From JADLCX01 sp964630785 (GTDB lineage Bacteria > Planctomycetota > Phycisphaerae > Phycisphaerales > UBA1924): a stretch of DNA of 64,000 nt. The DNA lies in assembly GCA_964630785.1 (NCBI GenBank), contig CAZVZG010000001.1, positions 62,001 through 126,000 of the forward strand, read 5' to 3'. Below the pieces are notes generated by a model. The model ran no database searches and was not told the origin of the DNA. It worked only from the letters and a program-made list of their open reading frames with translations. How positions within the stretch are numbered: position 1 is the stretch's first letter; each line of letters opens with the position of its first letter. This document shows, in pieces, positions 54,604 to 62,913 of this stretch. A program made the translations under genes and the position numbers.

Positions 54604-54916
54604 AACCGGTTTCGCCGGCACGACACTCACCCCCCGCGCAGGTGGTGCGGCTCGCGAGCGCGCTTGTGGTTTGTCGGCGTGCACCGCTAGCGGTAGTTAG
54701 TGATGGTCTGTTCGGCGTGCGTGTGCGTGCCGGCGCGGGCGCGGATGGCTCTAGCAACATCGGCGCGCCGCGGCAAGCGGGCGGTTTTCTTTGTCGCGAG
54801 GTTGACATCTCGCGAAGATTGATTAGCGTTGTCGCCCGCGAGACACGCGCGGCGGGTCGCCGGACTTGGCCCATTCCGTCCGGGCCGCGTGTCTTCGAGA
54901 GGGAGCGGTCGGAGAG

Positions 54917-56404
54917 ATGCCGGACACCATGATCGCCAGCGATCAACAGCTCTGGTCGGGGATGCTCTCGCATCTCAAGACCCATCACGCCGCGCTGTGC
55001 CGCCAGTGGTTCGAGGAGATCGAACCCCTGGGGATCGCCGGGGGCGTGCTGCGACTGCGGGCACACTCGACGGTGCACCGCGACTACTTGCAACGCCAGT
55101 GCATCGAGCCGTTCAAGGACGCCGCCTGCAGCGCCTCGCAGGTGCTGCTCTCGGTCCAGTTCTACGGGCCCGAGGACGAAGTCGAGCGCGTCCAGGACGA
55201 GCCCGGCCCGTCGCGTCCCGCGGCGTATGTCGAGCCTTCGGCCCGGGTTGGAACCCACGGCGCCGCCGGTGGGGGATTTGGCGGGGGTGGTGCGGGGGTC
55301 GGGCCGACCGGCGGGGGCGGGGGAGTGAGCTATTCGCTCGTGACCGAGGACCCGCGCAAGAAGCGGACCGACGAGCTGGTCATCAATCCCGACTACGCGT
55401 TCGAGAACTTCGTGCTGGGCCCGAACAACCGCCTGGCGCACGCCGCGGCCGTCGCGGTCGCGAGCAACCCCGGGCGCGCGTACAACCCGTACTTCGTTCA
55501 CGGCGACGTGGGCCTGGGCAAGACGCACCTGCTGCAGGCGATCAGCCTGCGCGTGCTGGAGGCCGACCCAGGGGCCCGGATCTACTACACCTCGTGCGAA
55601 GGGTTCATGACCCAGTTCTTCGACGCGGTGCAAGCGGGCGAGATGGCGGCGTTCCGCCACCGCTTCCGCGACGTGGACATGCTGGTGATCGACGACGTGC
55701 ACTTCCTGGCCAAGCGCGACCGCACTCAGGAAGAGTTCTTTCACACCTTCAACAGCCTGTACCAGACGCACAAGCAGATCGTGCTCTCCTCCGACGCCCC
55801 GCCGGGCGAGATCCCGGACCTGGAGGATCGGCTGGTGTCGCGGTTCAAGTGCGGACTGGTGACGATGGTCTCGCCGCCGGACTACGAGACCCGGATCGAG
55901 ATCCTCAAGAACAAGGCACGCCTGCGCGGGATGGAACTGGCGCCCGAGGTCGCCGCGTTCATCGCCACGCGGATCGACAGCAACATCCGCGAGCTCGAGG
56001 GCGCGGTCATCAAGCTCCAGGCGCTGGCCCAGTGCGAGCAGCGTCCGATCGACGCGGCCCTGGCAGCCCAGGCCCTGGGCGAGCCGCCGGGCAAGAGCGA
56101 CCGCCAGCTCCAGATCCAGTCGATCATCTCGGTGGTGACGGATTTCTATTCGGTAAAGATCACCGACCTGCAGAGCAAGCGTCGGCAGCGGTCGATCGCC
56201 CTGCCGCGTCAGGTGTGCATGTACCTGGCCCGCAAGCACACGCGGTATTCGCTGGAAGAAATCGGCGGATACTTCGGCGGGCGTGACCACACCACCGTGA
56301 TGCACGCGGTGAAGACGATCGACGGGCGGTGCGAGGTCGATCCCGAGTTCGGAAAAGTCGTCTCGAGCCTCGAACTGCAACTGCGTGCGGCCCTCCCCGC
56401 GTGA
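54917..56404 (+). CDS. dnaA: Chromosomal replication initiator DnaA
   Basis: A 495-residue initiator. Domain I (WSGMLSHLKTHHAALCRQWF) is followed by a Gly-rich linker. The AAA+ domain has NPYFVHGDVGLGKTHLLQAI (Walker A near residue 200), DMLVIDDVHFLAKRDRTQEE (Walker B), and LVSRFKCGLVTMVSPPD. Domain IV has the DnaA-box-binding helix (IGGYFGGRDHTTVMHAVKTI). The ATG at 54917 is used; the ATG at 54929 fits the purine-rich GGAGAG better. Neither dnaN, recF nor gyrB is adjacent. The 313-base gap upstream (54604-54916) shows no DnaA box; the 483-base gap downstream does. Confidence 0.95.
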   Translation: MPDTMIASDQQLWSGMLSHLKTHHAALCRQWFEEIEPLGIAGGVLRLRAHSTVHRDYLQRQCIEPFKDAACSASQVLLSVQFYGPEDEVERVQDEPGPSRPAAYVEPSARVGTHGAAGGGFGGGGAGVGPTGGGGGVSYSLVTEDPRKKRTDELVINPDYAFENFVLGPNNRLAHAAAVAVASNPGRAYNPYFVHGDVGLGKTHLLQAISLRVLEADPGARIYYTSCEGFMTQFFDAVQAGEMAAFRHRFRDVDMLVIDDVHFLAKRDRTQEEFFHTFNSLYQTHKQIVLSSDAPPGEIPDLEDRLVSRFKCGLVTMVSPPDYETRIEILKNKARLRGMELAPEVAAFIATRIDSNIRELEGAVIKLQALAQCEQRPIDAALAAQALGEPPGKSDRQLQIQSIISVVTDFYSVKITDLQSKRRQRSIALPRQVCMYLARKHTRYSLEEIGGYFGGRDHTTVMHAVKTIDGRCEVDPEFGKVVSSLELQLRAALPA

Positions 56405-56517
56405 GTTCGTCCGCCAAAGCCGGAGTCTTCACCACACCCGCGGGCTTTGTCCCGCCGAAACCGGGGTGAAGTCGTCGCAGTTTGCGCGATCGCGGTAAAG
56501 TGACCTGTCCATCCTGA

Positions 56518-56776
56518 TGTGGACAAACGGCGCACAACCGAGCAGGTGCGCTCGGCTGAGGATGGCGGTTAGGGGTCAGAAACAACCGACAGCCGCCGAC
56601 ACCGACAGCCAGCCCCATTCAGCGGGGCGCTCGCGCCAGCGATCCGACAGGTTGTTCCCCCGCGGCAATCTACGCGTAAGTGCTTGATGCCAACAGTGTT
56701 ATCGATGTGGACGATGCGGTGTGTCCACATGGCGACAGGGCTTACTACTACTACGACTGAATTGCGCCTACTACTT
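56518..56776 (+). other. Candidate oriC element: DnaA boxes plus DnaA-trio repeat
   Basis: In the gap after dnaA (56405-56887) there are DnaA-box-like sequences: TTGTCCACA on the minus strand (56518-56526), TCGTCCACA on the minus strand (56706-56714), and GTGTCCACA on the plus strand (56721-56729). The last is followed after 13 bases by TACTACTACTACGAC (56743-56757), then by CTACTACTTGAAAAAC (from 56768). A box, a GC-rich step and a run of 3-mers whose complement is the DnaA-trio form the known basal unwinding system of bacterial origins. No function has been tested; it could alternatively regulate dnaA. Confidence 0.6.
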
Positions 56777-56887
56777 GAAAAACTGGCTTACCCGCGAGAG
56801 CGCTCGCAAAGGTCGGCTTGTGGGAAGAACCGGGGAAGGGCGGGCCGTGTGAATAACTTGTTGATGCCGGGCTGGCCGCGTGCCCGG

Positions 56888-57775
56888 CTATCGCTGGCAG
56901 CGGGGGCACCAGACGCTCGTTCGCTGGGCGATCTGGGCGGAGCGGAGGGGCAGGCCGCAACGGGTGCAGGGAAGGCCCGAGCGGCCGTAGACGGCGTGGG
57001 CGTTCTGAAAGCCTCCGGGGCGGCCCTGTGCGTCGAGGTAGTCGCGGAGTGTGGAGCCGCCGGCCCGGACGGCTGCGGCGAGGACCTCGCGGATTTGGTC
57101 GGCGAGAGCGCAGGTCTCCGCGGGCCGGAGCGAGCGGCAGGGACGGGCGGGCCGGATGCCGGCGGCGAAGAGGGCCTCGTCGGCGTAGATGTTGCCGATG
57201 CCGGCGACGGTCTGTTGATCGAGCAGCGCGGCCTTGATTGCGCGGGGCGAGGCGCGGAGCACGTCCGCGAGTTGATCGCCGGTGAGGGTCAGGCCGTCGG
57301 GCCCGAGTGCGGCCCAGTGTTCGGTGAGGGCTCGCAGCGAACGGAACACGCGGACGGCGCCGAAGCGTCGCGGGTCGCGGAAGAGCATCCGGCCGTTGTC
57401 GAGTGTCCACACGATGTGAATATGTGGACGCTTAGGCGGTTGGAGGTCGCTCGCGATGTGAAAGAGCTGCCCGCTCATGCCGAGTTGGACAACCAGGGCC
57501 AGGGGCTCGGCGGTGTTGTCGCGCTGCGCGAGGATGGCGAGCTGCTTGCCGCGGCGTTGCACGGCGGTGATCGTGGCGTCGAGAAGGAGGTCGGTACGCC
57601 GAACGGGGCTTGGGCGTGGGCGGTTCGGGGTGCGCTGGCGCGAGAGGCCGCCGAAGGGATCGCCGGGGGCGATGACCACGTCGCGCCGGTGTAGCGCGAC
57701 GGCGAGCACGCGTCGGCCGACGACCCGGGGTTCCAGCGAGCGGCGGATGGACTCGACCTCGGGCAGTTCGGGCAC
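56888..57775 (-). CDS. mutM: Formamidopyrimidine-DNA glycosylase
   Basis: A 295-residue base-excision repair enzyme that removes oxidised purines such as 8-oxoguanine. The N-terminus is PELPEVESIRRSLEP, where the Pro and Glu after the initiator are the catalytic residues. QLGMSGQLFH is a family block, DPRRFGAVRVF is in the middle, and the C-terminal zinc finger reads PCTRCGLPL, then VWCPRCQ. VAGIGNIYADEALFAAGI marks the helix-two-turn-helix. It begins with GTG at 57775. Two DnaA-box-like strings (TGTCCACAC and ATGTGGACG) occur within the gene near 57403-57431. Confidence 0.93.
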   Translation of the reverse strand: MPELPEVESIRRSLEPRVVGRRVLAVALHRRDVVIAPGDPFGGLSRQRTPNRPRPSPVRRTDLLLDATITAVQRRGKQLAILAQRDNTAEPLALVVQLGMSGQLFHIASDLQPPKRPHIHIVWTLDNGRMLFRDPRRFGAVRVFRSLRALTEHWAALGPDGLTLTGDQLADVLRASPRAIKAALLDQQTVAGIGNIYADEALFAAGIRPARPCRSLRPAETCALADQIREVLAAAVRAGGSTLRDYLDAQGRPGGFQNAHAVYGRSGLPCTRCGLPLRSAQIAQRTSVWCPRCQR

Positions 57776-57953
57776 GCGGGAGGGTACGGCTGAGGCACTC
57801 TCCGCACGAGCGGGGGATTGAGGTGAATGATGGTTGGTTTCGGGGTTCGGGACGGTTTTCCCGAGCTTGCGCGTGGGGCACTCTTTGGTAGATGGTGAGG
57901 CCGTCGGCTACGCGCTTTCCCGTCGTACCGCTTGCCTTTCACCGCTTACCGCT

Positions 57954-58472
57954 TCATCCGCCCTCCCCCCGGCCCCCTCCCTCTGGGAGGGGGAGGTTGC
58001 GTCGCTGGCGGAAGAATGTTCGCAGCAGTTCGGCGCATTCATCGGCGAGCACACCGGGGATGGGGGTTACGCGGTGGTTGAGGCGCGGGTCGGTGGTGAG
58101 GCTCATGAGCGTACCGCATGCGCCGGCCTTGGGGTCTGCGCATCCGTAGACCACGCGGCCGAGGCGGGCGTTGACGATCAGGCCTGCGCACATGGGGCAG
58201 GGTTCGAGTGTCACGACGAGCGTGCAGTCGTTGAGCCGCCAGTCGCCGATCTTCGCTGCGGCTCCACGGATGGCGATGAGCTCGGCGTGCAGGGTGGGGT
58301 CTTTGCGTGTGTGGCGCAGGTTGGCGCCCTCGCCGAGCAGCTCGCCCGTGGCGGTGCGGTAGACCACGGCGCCGACGGGGGTCTCGCCCATGGCCGCGGC
58401 TTGGCGGGCGAGGTCGAGCGCGCGGCGCATCATCTGTTCATCGGTCGGGGTGGGCGCTGGGTGGTCGGCCAT
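57954..58472 (-). CDS. tadA: tRNA-specific adenosine deaminase (A34 to inosine) with repeat-derived tail
   Basis: A 172-residue deaminase. The zinc site and catalytic Glu are in LHAELIAIRG (His-Ala-Glu) and EPCPMCAGLIV (Pro-Cys-x2-Cys), and VVYGCADPKAGACGTLMSL is characteristic of TadA. The true fold ends near LLRTFFRQRR. The last dozen residues, NLPLPEGGGRGEGG, are read from the 36-bp repeat, so the repeat has displaced the original stop. Other tRNA-deaminase-fold enzymes (guanine deaminase) are less likely. The ATG at 58472 starts the family homology; the Shine-Dalgarno match is weak. Confidence 0.9.
   Translation of the reverse strand: MADHPAPTPTDEQMMRRALDLARQAAAMGETPVGAVVYRTATGELLGEGANLRHTRKDPTLHAELIAIRGAAAKIGDWRLNDCTLVVTLEPCPMCAGLIVNARLGRVVYGCADPKAGACGTLMSLTTDPRLNHRVTPIPGVLADECAELLRTFFRQRRNLPLPEGGGRGEGG
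57960..57995 (-). repeat. 36-bp palindromic element, copy 10 (3' end of tadA)
   Basis: A perfect consensus copy that supplies the last codons of tadA in the LPLPEGGGRGEG frame. The reading stops four bases after the repeat. Confidence 0.85.
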
Positions 58473-58484
58473 GGTCGGTTCCAG

Positions 58485-59510
58485 TCACGGCCCGCCGCCC
58501 TCGCCGTCGCTGGCGATGGATGTTCGGTGCGCCTCGCGCTGGGCCTCTCGATCGCCCGCGACCTTGGAAGCGGGGAACCACTTGAGCAGCAGCAGCCCGA
58601 GCTCGAAGAGGATGTAGAGGGGCACGGTGAGCAGGGTCGCCGAGAGCGGATCGCCCGGGGTGAGGGCCGCGCCGAGGATCGCGCACGTGAACAGCGCGTG
58701 TTTGCGGTACTTCTTGAGCAGTTCGGGCGTGATGATGCCGACCCAGCCCAGGAGCAGCACGACCACGGGCATCTGGAACCCCGCGGCGAAGGCGAGGGAG
58801 AAGTTGAAGAGCAAGTCGATGTACTGGGAGAGTTTGTACTGCTGGCTGAGCAGGCCCGAGCCACTCACGGGCGTGCCGACGACCACGGCCGCGACGGTGT
58901 CGGCGGCGGCGTGCGTGCACACTCGCAGTTCGTCGACGGAGGTGTTGATCCACATCTCGCCGAGCGCGGGTGATGGCGGGTCGGCGGTGAGGATGGGGAT
59001 CATGGGCAGCGTCACGCCCGGCGGGAGGGGCGCGGTGGGCACGGCGGGGTTGGGCAGCGAGAGGTTGAAGTGGACGAAGAACGTGAGGATCGCCGGCAGC
59101 ATCACGTAGTAGGTGAAGAACGCGCTGAGGATGGTGAGCACGAGGCTCAGCGGTGCGGCGAGGTAGACGAAACGGCGTTCGCCCGCGTACAGGCCAGGCG
59201 CGACGAAGAGCCACAGTTGGTAGAGCAGCCAGGGCGCCCCGACCAGCAGCGCCATGATGAGCGCGAGGTAGAAGTACGAGTTGAATCCTTCGAGCACGCC
59301 GGTGACGAGCATCCGGGCCGGCTGGTTGGCGGCGTGCAGGGCCCGCTCGGCGGGCAGCAGCAGGAACGCCATCACGCTCTTGCCGAAGAACATCGACGCG
59401 ATGAGGATCGGGAGCAGGCCCAGGAGCGCGATGCCCAGCCGCCTGCGGAGTTCCTCCAGGTGTTCGCCGAAGGACATAACTTTGTCGATGGTGGCGTTCC
59501 GCTTCTTCAA
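58485..59510 (-). CDS. tatC: Sec-independent translocase subunit TatC
   Basis: A 341-residue membrane protein of the twin-arginine export pathway. GEHLEELRRRLGIALLG is the conserved N-terminal cytoplasmic motif and first helix; five further helices follow (LALIMALLVGAPWLLYQLWL, PLSLVLTILSAFFTYYVML, and so on). The second periplasmic loop is expanded by some 80 residues (about 145-225), Pro/Ala-rich, which is also seen in other planctomycete TatC proteins as far as I recall. The start shown is a TTG at 59510; the ATG at 59477 is possible and closer to E. coli. tatA/tatB are not in the window. Confidence 0.9.
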   Translation of the reverse strand: MKKRNATIDKVMSFGEHLEELRRRLGIALLGLLPILIASMFFGKSVMAFLLLPAERALHAANQPARMLVTGVLEGFNSYFYLALIMALLVGAPWLLYQLWLFVAPGLYAGERRFVYLAAPLSLVLTILSAFFTYYVMLPAILTFFVHFNLSLPNPAVPTAPLPPGVTLPMIPILTADPPSPALGEMWINTSVDELRVCTHAAADTVAAVVVGTPVSGSGLLSQQYKLSQYIDLLFNFSLAFAAGFQMPVVVLLLGWVGIITPELLKKYRKHALFTCAILGAALTPGDPLSATLLTVPLYILFELGLLLLKWFPASKVAGDREAQREAHRTSIASDGEGGGP

Positions 59511-59752
59511 GGCGTGGCTCGGGGCGTTCGGTTGGGCGTAGAGGGTGCGGGAGGCGGCGGTTTCTCGGGCCTGGATCGGTCATCGGGCGATGAAGGCCGC
59601 GAAGTACGGGGTTGGTTCGCACTACAAACGAACCGCAGAGGTTATTCGGCGGGCGCGAACCCGGCGCGGTCCGATCGGGAACAAACCGATGGGGCCCGCG
59701 TGACGGGTCCTCACGATCCGAGCGTCATGGTGGAGTACTTCGGGAGCAAGGT

Positions 59753-60520
59753 GTGACTCTTCGGGACCCTACAGAAGCGCCCGCCGGGGAGGTTGGGGGA
59801 GGGGCCGCCCGCGGCGGGCCCGAGGTCGGTGAAGGGGCGGACGATCTCACGTCGTTCGACCTGTCGCCGGTGGGGCGCGCGCTGATCGCGCAGGCGATCC
59901 GTGGCGACCACGAGGCGTTGCGCCGGTTGTGGAACGAGCACCGGCGCTGGGTGGCCGCGATCCTGCTGGCCCACATGCCCCGCTCGGGCTGGGGCGGCGG
60001 GGGCGGGCCGGAGTTGGACGACCTGTTGCAGGAAGTCGCCGTGACGGTGGTGTCCAAAGTGTCGGGCCTGCGTGACGAGGCGGCGTTCAAGCCGTGGCTG
60101 CGTGCGGTGGCCCTGAGTGTGGCCAAGACCAGCGGCCGGCGCACCAAGGTCCGCAAGGAGGGCTGGCTCAAGCTGGTGAGTTTCCGGGGCGGCGCGGCCG
60201 CGGGCGAAGAGGACGACGAGGCGGGCGGGCCGAGCTCGGCGCGGGCGCAGACGCTGGCGGAGGGACGTCGCCTGATGGACCTGGCGGCCGAACTGCCCGA
60301 CGGATACCGCGAACCGCTGCTGCTCAAGTGCGTGCAGGGGATGAGCTACAAGCAGATCGGCGAGGTGATGAACCTGCCCGACACGACGATCGAGACCCGC
60401 ATCGCCCGCGCGAGGCGGATGCTGCGGGAACGTGCTGAGAAGGTGTTTGCCACTGAGGGATCTGAGGCGGGCGAGGGGGCGGGTTGGGAGCCACGGACAG
60501 GCACGGATAAGCACCGATGA
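59753..60520 (+). CDS. ECF-family RNA polymerase sigma factor
   Basis: A 255-residue sigma factor. Region 2 is GDHEALRRLWNEHRRWVAAI then ELDDLLQEVAVTVVSKV, and region 4 is LPDGYREPLLLKCVQGMSYK then QIGEVMNLPDTTIETRIARA. A long region-2/4 linker contains an acidic segment. The GTG at 59753 has GGAGCAAGG upstream. It lies 52 bases before the putative anti-sigma gene, a classic arrangement. Confidence 0.88.
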   Translation: MTLRDPTEAPAGEVGGGAARGGPEVGEGADDLTSFDLSPVGRALIAQAIRGDHEALRRLWNEHRRWVAAILLAHMPRSGWGGGGGPELDDLLQEVAVTVVSKVSGLRDEAAFKPWLRAVALSVAKTSGRRTKVRKEGWLKLVSFRGGAAAGEEDDEAGGPSSARAQTLAEGRRLMDLAAELPDGYREPLLLKCVQGMSYKQIGEVMNLPDTTIETRIARARRMLRERAEKVFATEGSEAGEGAGWEPRTGTDKHR

Positions 60521-60572
60521 AAGCGGGAGTTTTGTGTGGTGGAGAGTTGGGTCTTTTTGAGTTGGTGAAGCC

Positions 60573-61286
60573 ATGAGCAACCTTGAACCCGTCATCGACC
60601 CCCGTGAGCAGTTGGACCTGCTGGTGTCGCGCATCGCCGACGGCGAGGCGGACGAGCACGATTGGGGCGCGTTCAACGCGCTGGCCGAGAAGATGCCCGA
60701 CGCCTGGAAGCACCTGGCCCGGGCGCAGCGCGAGCATTCGGCGCTGAGCATGGCCGTGGGCGTCGCGCTGCACGGAGCGGAGCGCGTCGAGCTGCCCACG
60801 GCGGAGGCGGCCGAGCTGTTCACGGCGCGGCGGCACGCGCCGACGCACATCCGCACGTTGAGCCGGCTGGGCGCGTACTCGGGCTGGGCCGCGGCGGCGG
60901 CGGTCGCGCTGGTGGCGTGGAACGGCGCGTTCCGCGGGGGCGGGGCGGGCGAGGCGGGGCCGGGTTCGGCGGGCGACGGCAACGTGGCCTCCATCGTGCC
61001 CGCCGGGTTCACCGTCAACTCACCCGACGATGCCGTGAAGGCGTACCTGAACATGGGCGGGCGGAACGGGAGCGTGATCGGCGAGCTGCCGCGGCGCGTG
61101 GTGGTGGACAGCGAGCCCACGACGCTCAACGGCGGGCAACGCGGCGTGCGCGTGATCTACATCCGGCAGTTTGTCGAGCAGGCCGTGGTCACCGACCTGG
61201 CCCGGGTGAGCACCGACGAGGCGGGGCGCGTGATCGCGCTGCCCGCGGCGCCGTCGGTCCCGCCGCCGGTGCCCGGGCCGCAATGA
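60573..61286 (+). CDS. Putative membrane-bound anti-sigma factor
   Basis: A 237-residue protein. The N-terminal cytoplasmic part (about 1-105) has an acidic helical segment (LLVSRIADGEADEHDWGAF) like anti-sigma domains, without the zinc-binding His-x3-C-x2-C motif. One membrane helix (YSGWAAAAAVALVAW) is followed by a periplasmic part of 115 residues. The role as anti-sigma is inferred from its place directly after the sigma gene and the single-helix layout. Confidence 0.65.
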   Translation: MSNLEPVIDPREQLDLLVSRIADGEADEHDWGAFNALAEKMPDAWKHLARAQREHSALSMAVGVALHGAERVELPTAEAAELFTARRHAPTHIRTLSRLGAYSGWAAAAAVALVAWNGAFRGGGAGEAGPGSAGDGNVASIVPAGFTVNSPDDAVKAYLNMGGRNGSVIGELPRRVVVDSEPTTLNGGQRGVRVIYIRQFVEQAVVTDLARVSTDEAGRVIALPAAPSVPPPVPGPQ

Positions 61287-61366
61287 CGGGCGTGATGCGC
61301 GGAGTTGCTCCGCGCGACGGAGCGGCGTCGTTCGAGCGTCTCGTGTGTGGCAAAGGAGTTGAACCC

Positions 61367-62680
61367 ATGAACACGAACAACCTGCATTCTCGTTGCGGTC
61401 GCGGCGCACGCTGGGCCATCGCCGGCGGGATGAGCGTCGGGCTTCTGCTCTCGGGCGCGGCCGTGGCGCAGACTGGTGGCGGGGGCGGCGCGTCGAGCGC
61501 GCACGCCGGCACGCTCGGCGGCGAGCCCGGGTCCGACGTGCAGTCGAGCACCAGCATCTCCGTCAACGAGAACGGGCACCAGTACAAGATCGAGATGAAG
61601 AACGGCGTCGTCACGCTCGCCCAGATCGACGGGCAGAACGTCCCCGACGATCGGATCGAGAACGACGGCGACGTGGTCCGTCTGAAAGACGACAAGGGCG
61701 CGGTCGTCTACGAGTACCGCGTCCCCGGCGATCTGGGCATGATGGGTCAGGGCGTGGGCGCGATCGGGCCGGGCACGCCTTTCTGGCCGTCTCTGGGGGG
61801 GGTGGGGGTAGGCGGGGCTGGAGTTCCCGGCGCAATGGGGCTCAACGGTCTGGGCGCGATGGGGCTGGGCGGGCCGCAGTCGGCCATGGTCGCCCCCGAG
61901 CCCGGCGAGGCGCCGAGCGTGATGATGGGCGTGCAGATGGGCGTGCCTGATTCGACGCTCTGCGGGCACCTGGGCATCGATCGGGACAAGAGCACACTGC
62001 TCACGGCGGTGCACGAGACGCTCCCTGCGGCCGCGGCGGGGCTGGCCCCGTACGACGTGATCGTGAGCATCGACGGCAAGGACGGCGCGAGCCCGATGAT
62101 GATCCGCGAGGCGCTCAAGGACAAGAAGCCGGGCGACACGCTGAAGCTGGGCGTGATTCACAAGGGCGTGCACGAGGACGTGAGCGTGAAGCTTCAGGCG
62201 TACGACTGGCAGAAGCTCAGCAGCGCCAAGGCCGACCGCATCGCGACCGACGGCAACGACGTGTTCGCGCTGGCGACGGCGCCCTCGGCGCCGCTTCCGC
62301 CGCTGCCCGCGTCGATCCCGCAGGAGTACCGAAAGCAGATCGAGCAGTACCTCAAGGACAACAACCTGTCGAAGTCGTTCACGATCAACCGGTTCGGAAC
62401 GCGGGCGCCGCTCGCGGACGCGGACCAGCAGCGGTTGCTTGAGCAGATCGAGCGGCAGCAGACCGCGGCGGCGCAGCGGTCGCGTGAACTGGCGCGGCTG
62501 ATGGCCGGGCAGGGGTTCGCCGTGCCCGATCCCGGCGAGATGCGCCAGCGAATGGAACGGATGGAGCAGATGCTCGAGCGGCTCATGAACGAGAGGCTCC
62601 AGCAATCGCAGCCGCAGACTCAGCCGCAGGCGCCGGAAGCGCCGGAAGCCCCGGCCAAGGACCCGGCCACGCAGAGCTGA
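61367..62680 (+). CDS. Secreted PDZ-domain protein
   Basis: A 437-residue protein with a signal peptide (WAIAGGMSVGLLLSGAAVAQ). A Gly-rich linker precedes a PDZ domain (HLGIDRDKSTLLTAVHETLP, AAGLAPYDVIVSIDGKD, REALKDKKPGDTLKLGVIHK). There is no protease catalytic triad. The C-terminal part is a long charged coiled coil (RQQTAAAQRSRELARLMAG, MRQRMERMEQMLERLMNERL) ending in a Gln/Pro tail. AAAGGAG lies nine bases before the ATG. It is the third gene of the sigma / anti-sigma operon; a role in periplasmic sensing or scaffolding is inference. Confidence 0.8.
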   Translation: MNTNNLHSRCGRGARWAIAGGMSVGLLLSGAAVAQTGGGGGASSAHAGTLGGEPGSDVQSSTSISVNENGHQYKIEMKNGVVTLAQIDGQNVPDDRIENDGDVVRLKDDKGAVVYEYRVPGDLGMMGQGVGAIGPGTPFWPSLGGVGVGGAGVPGAMGLNGLGAMGLGGPQSAMVAPEPGEAPSVMMGVQMGVPDSTLCGHLGIDRDKSTLLTAVHETLPAAAAGLAPYDVIVSIDGKDGASPMMIREALKDKKPGDTLKLGVIHKGVHEDVSVKLQAYDWQKLSSAKADRIATDGNDVFALATAPSAPLPPLPASIPQEYRKQIEQYLKDNNLSKSFTINRFGTRAPLADADQQRLLEQIERQQTAAAQRSRELARLMAGQGFAVPDPGEMRQRMERMEQMLERLMNERLQQSQPQTQPQAPEAPEAPAKDPATQS

Positions 62681-62716
62681 CCGGCGATCACCACCAACAA
62701 GCACACCCTCCACGAA

Positions 62717-62752
62717 GGGGGCCGTCCTCAACCGACCAGGGGGGCGGCCCCC
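62717..62752 (+). terminator. Candidate intrinsic terminator after the PDZ gene
   Basis: GGGGGCCG pairs with CGGCCCCC, and the paired stem can extend inward; CTATTT-type sequence follows. It lies 36 bases after the PDZ stop. The short T-run makes it only moderately strong. Confidence 0.55.
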
Positions 62753-62913
62753 ATCTATTTACGCCGGTTCAGCAACCCGTACCACCCGCGTAGGGGATTG
62801 TGGCGGCTCATTCTTGCGGGCAGAATGCATTCTTTCGTGCGGGCGATTTCGGTCTATTCCACCAGCCCTTGACAAGGTTTCCGCCAAGAGGTGGACCTTG
62901 ATCGGTTGTCCGA

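Noticed and set aside
54419..56380. Antisense open frame across dnaA
   Set aside because: dnaA motifs are complete on the + strand; the antisense product lacks any family resemblance.
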